64,000 nt of DNA, taken from NCBI RefSeq assembly GCF_001412215.1, contig NZ_LLWP01000012.1, positions 62,001 to 126,000 on the forward strand, given 5' to 3'. The stretch's first letter is position 1, and every line of letters starts with the position of its first letter. This document shows positions 61,297-64,000 of this stretch, one piece after another. The DNA is from Pedobacter sp. Hv1. Its GTDB lineage: Bacteria; Bacteroidota; Bacteroidia; Sphingobacteriales; Sphingobacteriaceae. Below the pieces are notes generated by a model. The model had not been told where the DNA came from, ran no database searches, and worked only from the letters and a program-made list of their open reading frames with translations. Position numbers and translations under genes: made by a program.

Positions 61297-63030
61297 TTAA
61301 TTTGATTTGCTTGCTAAGCCACCCTTTTTACTGCTTACATTTACAGTAAATTTAGTGCCTCCTTTAACTAACCAACGAACGGTTACGAACGAATTACCAG
61401 CAATGTTATTTACCCTGATATTGGTTGGATCTAACTTTTGTTCAGTTGTGATATCCATATCTCGGTTGTTTACAATCATTCCGGCAACAACAGTTCCACC
61501 AGTTAAGGAAATCATATCTGGAATTTCAATGTTGTTTTTTACATCCTGACTAGAGTGTGTAGGGATCATCCTGTCGTTGCTTACTACTGCAGTTACTTGT
61601 TTTAATCCACCACCAATATCTTTTACTTCGATTTCGCCAACCACTAATTTTGGCATATTGTAGGCATGGAACACGCTAAATGCCATGTTACGGTGTGCAT
61701 CGCTTTCTAATAAAAACCCTGGGTGTAAACGGGTATAGGTTTTTTTGAACCCACCAATTTCAATATCGCCATAAGTTGGGTGTTTAAATGGATGCCAGTC
61801 TACAAATGCATCTTTCATTAAAAGGTCTCTATCGAAAGTATACAACTGGCCTTGGCTATCTTCTCCATCAGCTTTATTGTACATCGAATAACCAGTCCAT
61901 AGCTCGTTAGAGAAGGTATAAATTCCTCTTCCACCATAAAACCAATCTAATTCGCCGCCAAATACAGAATAAAGGTCTTTATAAACAACCAGATACTTGT
62001 AGCCCGGAAGCATTTCTTCACCTTTTTTACCCAAGGCATCGTATACTCTAACATCTTGTGCATTGTAAGTATCTAAATCTTCTAAAGCACCAGGGCCTCT
62101 TAAAATCATACCACCATTATTGTGATACGATTGCGCTGCTGCGATGTTAGGGTGTTTCATTACAAAATCTACCACCGCTCTGTTCTCTGGAATAGAGAAG
62201 GGGTATTTGTAAGCTCCACTTTGGATATAATTTGGTTGCCAGTTCCATCCCCAATCGCGGTTAGGGTCATAAGCACCTTCTCCGTCTTCGTTTACAAAAC
62301 CATCACCATCATTGTCAATTCCTTCAGAACCTAAAAGCTCGTATTCGCCTTTTTCGTCGTAACCTACCATGATCATTCTTCTTGGATCTGTAGGGTCAAC
62401 TTTATAACGTCCGGTTGCACTTTTACGGCGCATCATTACAATATGGCCATCACCATCTAAATCATCAAAACCATCTTCGTTTGTTGCTCCATCACGGTCG
62501 TTGTCTATTGGAATTAATCCAGTACGTGGAGAGTGTGCAGTATTGGCCTGATGGATATAATTGTCTCTAGCATCTGGGTTGATGGTAGGGGCAATATAGA
62601 ATGTTTTATCAGCCAATAAAGATTGGATCGATTTGTTGCCTGCGGCATACATCTCTACCAAATACCATGCGGTGTACAAAGCAAATTCACTTCCCTGTAT
62701 TTCATTAGAGTGGATATTTCCATCAATATACATGGCAGGTTTTTTATCTGCAGTGCCAATTTTGCTATCTGTAATGGTCATTACCCAAAGGTCTTTTCCT
62801 TGAAAGGATTTTCCCATCGATTCCAATTTAACCAATGTTGGGTGAGCTGCGGCTAATTTTTTGCAGATATCTGTAATTGCGGTGTAATCGTTGTAGCGGT
62901 TCCAGCTAACGGTAACCTTGGGGTTTGGTGGGGTACCCACTGCTGCCAATACATTTGCAGATTGTTGGGCTTTTAAAACTCCGGCGCACAAAATCATTGC
63001 AGCCAGAAGAATAGTATGTTTAATTCTCAT
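61297..63030 (-). CDS. M14-family zinc carboxypeptidase, secreted
   Basis: This 577-residue exported enzyme has a signal peptide (ending VLKAQ, residue 22). The M14 zinc ligands are His107 and Glu110 in DGNIHSNEIQGSE, with His303 in AQSYHNNGG and catalytic Glu377 in YTFSNELW. Two DxDxDG-like segments (IDNDRDGATNEDGFDD at 175-190 and IDNDGDGFVNEDG at 238-250) resemble Ca-binding loops, inserted in the catalytic domain. A C-terminal beta region (about 470-577) probably is an accessory or sorting domain. It follows the second, degenerate M14-like gene by 12 bp and may share its transcript. Confidence 0.9.
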   Translation of the reverse strand: MRIKHTILLAAMILCAGVLKAQQSANVLAAVGTPPNPKVTVSWNRYNDYTAITDICKKLAAAHPTLVKLESMGKSFQGKDLWVMTITDSKIGTADKKPAMYIDGNIHSNEIQGSEFALYTAWYLVEMYAAGNKSIQSLLADKTFYIAPTINPDARDNYIHQANTAHSPRTGLIPIDNDRDGATNEDGFDDLDGDGHIVMMRRKSATGRYKVDPTDPRRMIMVGYDEKGEYELLGSEGIDNDGDGFVNEDGEGAYDPNRDWGWNWQPNYIQSGAYKYPFSIPENRAVVDFVMKHPNIAAAQSYHNNGGMILRGPGALEDLDTYNAQDVRVYDALGKKGEEMLPGYKYLVVYKDLYSVFGGELDWFYGGRGIYTFSNELWTGYSMYNKADGEDSQGQLYTFDRDLLMKDAFVDWHPFKHPTYGDIEIGGFKKTYTRLHPGFLLESDAHRNMAFSVFHAYNMPKLVVGEIEVKDIGGGLKQVTAVVSNDRMIPTHSSQDVKNNIEIPDMISLTGGTVVAGMIVNNRDMDITTEQKLDPTNIRVNNIAGNSFVTVRWLVKGGTKFTVNVSSKKGGLASKSN

Positions 63031-63042
63031 TGTCTTTTTTGA

Positions 63043-64000
63043 TTATAGTGATACCTCGATTGATTTACTTCCTGTTGTTGGGCTACCCGCATCAATCGTT
63101 ACCTTGCCACTACCTTTAATTAGCCAGGTCAGTTCTTTGAACTCTTTGCCCTGGATGCTTTCTAAAGTTTGGGTTTTGCGACCGCTAACTACCGTTTGGT
63201 TGGTGTTGGTATTTACTTTTACGGCAATCTTTTTTAAGAAATAGCTTCTGTCGCCTACTTTGGTATAAGTTGATAAGTCGCCGGTGTTGATGATGCTTAA
63301 GGTTACTCGCGTTAAGCCATCCGAAACTTTTTCTGTTTTTACATTTACAAAGTCTACCTGAGGAGCCATTCCTGCTAAGCTTACAATAAAGTCGGTATGT
63401 TTGCCTACAATTCCATCAACCATTTTATACGGAGGATTGATCAATACAAAAGGATCAATACCACCTACTTCTACGGTTTGTCCAGGGAAATCAGGATGGT
63501 TAACCGCTTTCCAAGGAGTAAAAGTATTGGTTATTCCTTGACTGGCGGCCCAACGCAAGTAAGCCGCTGTTGGATCTTCGTTAGTGAATTTTTTCTCTTT
63601 ACGGGTAGAATCTGGGGCTACTTTTGGCACCCACCAACCCGGTGTACTGAAACTTAAGCGACCATAGTGGAAATAGGCCCATTGCGAAAAATCGCCACTT
63701 TCTGCCTGTGTTTTTGGTGCATCTTTGGTTTTGGTAATCTTATTGTATTTTTCAGAAACCAAGGCATTGGCTTTTACATCGGCATCAAACCAACCTGTAA
63801 TAATTCTTTTAGTTAATGCAGAAGGATTAAAAGTTACAGGAGTAGATAGGTTATTAACCGGACCAAAAGTAACTACTGCGTACACGTTAAAAGCATCAAA
63901 AAGGAAATCGAACAAGGCTCTGTTTTCCTTTTCAGAAACTGCATATTCGCCTGCTCCTGGAACGAAATTTTTGTAGTTGTAACTCGAGTTTCTGTTGAAA
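63043..64000 (-). CDS. M14-like protein, 5' end beyond the window, catalytic residues apparently lost
   Basis: This frame is open to the right edge and gives about 318 residues, the C-terminal part of a protein homologous to the adjacent M14 peptidase. The segment SEKENRALFDFLFDAFNVYAV aligns with PENRAVVDFVMKHPNIAA, but the next His of SYHNNGG is replaced by VTFGPVNN. Where the peptidase has YTFSNELW this has LSFSTPGWW, losing the catalytic Glu. It may be a pseudo-enzyme or divergent relative. The zinc motif region lies off the window, so this rests on two of four sites. It ends 12 bp before the next peptidase gene. Confidence 0.78.
   Translation of the reverse strand, partial: FNRNSSYNYKNFVPGAGEYAVSEKENRALFDFLFDAFNVYAVVTFGPVNNLSTPVTFNPSALTKRIITGWFDADVKANALVSEKYNKITKTKDAPKTQAESGDFSQWAYFHYGRLSFSTPGWWVPKVAPDSTRKEKKFTNEDPTAAYLRWAASQGITNTFTPWKAVNHPDFPGQTVEVGGIDPFVLINPPYKMVDGIVGKHTDFIVSLAGMAPQVDFVNVKTEKVSDGLTRVTLSIINTGDLSTYTKVGDRSYFLKKIAVKVNTNTNQTVVSGRKTQTLESIQGKEFKELTWLIKGSGKVTIDAGSPTTGSKSIEVSL

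Noticed and set aside
61297..63030. EF-hand or dockerin identity of the DxDxDG segments
   Set aside because: They lie inside a catalytic M14 domain and do not repeat in the regular pattern of those modules.

Overview
The window looks like chromosome of a low-GC, free-living member of the Bacteroidota, most likely Sphingobacteriaceae (Pedobacter-like). This is inference from gene content: a fused LpxC/FabZ, a PorX-type response regulator with a PglZ domain, many SusD-era style lipoproteins with Bacteroidota lipoboxes, an 831-residue zinc metalloprotease of the DUF5117 type, DUF4175, DUF6952 and HYC_CC_PP proteins, TAnnTTTG promoters, few Shine-Dalgarno sequences, and frequent TTG starts. No rRNA, tRNA, CRISPR array, prophage or insertion sequence was seen. 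Coding density is high and most genes sit in short operons.

Layout: 1-3486 carries nadA, an S41 peptidase and thiL (running off the left edge) in one minus-strand operon, divergent from nadB and a gamma-carbonic-anhydrase-like gene (3931-6127). 6128-12072 carries an Ig-like lipoprotein, mnmG, a small membrane protein and an Uup-type ABC-F ATPase; two near-perfect parS sites lie at the mnmG 5' end, which suggests an origin-proximal location. 12237-19978 is accessory: a lipoprotein, a two-component pair with a degenerate kinase, a GH2 beta-galactosidase, a GIN-domain protein, and an ApbE-DUF2271 fusion with a PepSY-type membrane partner. 20117-31733 holds ybeY, a giant DUF4175 protein, a GDPD-GH16 fusion, a cold-shock protein and secreted hydrolases.

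31787-39700 is a cell-wall-turnover neighbourhood: a compact plus-strand operon (PBP4-type carboxypeptidase, esterase, GH18, BioF-like PLP enzyme, histidine phosphatase, MFS permease) faces a minus-strand pair (alanine dehydrogenase, VanX-like dipeptidase). 39791-49649 is core: tsaE, porX, an HD phosphohydrolase, lpxD-lpxC/fabZ-lpxA, an ABC ATPase, two tandem efp genes and 5-formyl-THF cyclo-ligase. 49707-54302 has a tiny antitoxin-N-terminus-like ORF, hutI-hutG, exonuclease III and a cyclophilin. 54430-57359 is a probable copper-response cluster ending in a heavy-metal-domain AraC regulator. 57431-58634 is a peroxiredoxin, thioredoxin and DUF6952 set, and 58846-64000 encodes secreted peptidases (S9 and two M14-type, the second apparently lacking catalytic residues).

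The most noteworthy points are the parS pair, the duplicated efp transcription unit with divergent active loops, the fusion of a flavin transferase to its probable acceptor domain, the metal-binding AraC regulator module, and three genes whose promoter motif ends only 4-6 nt before the start codon.
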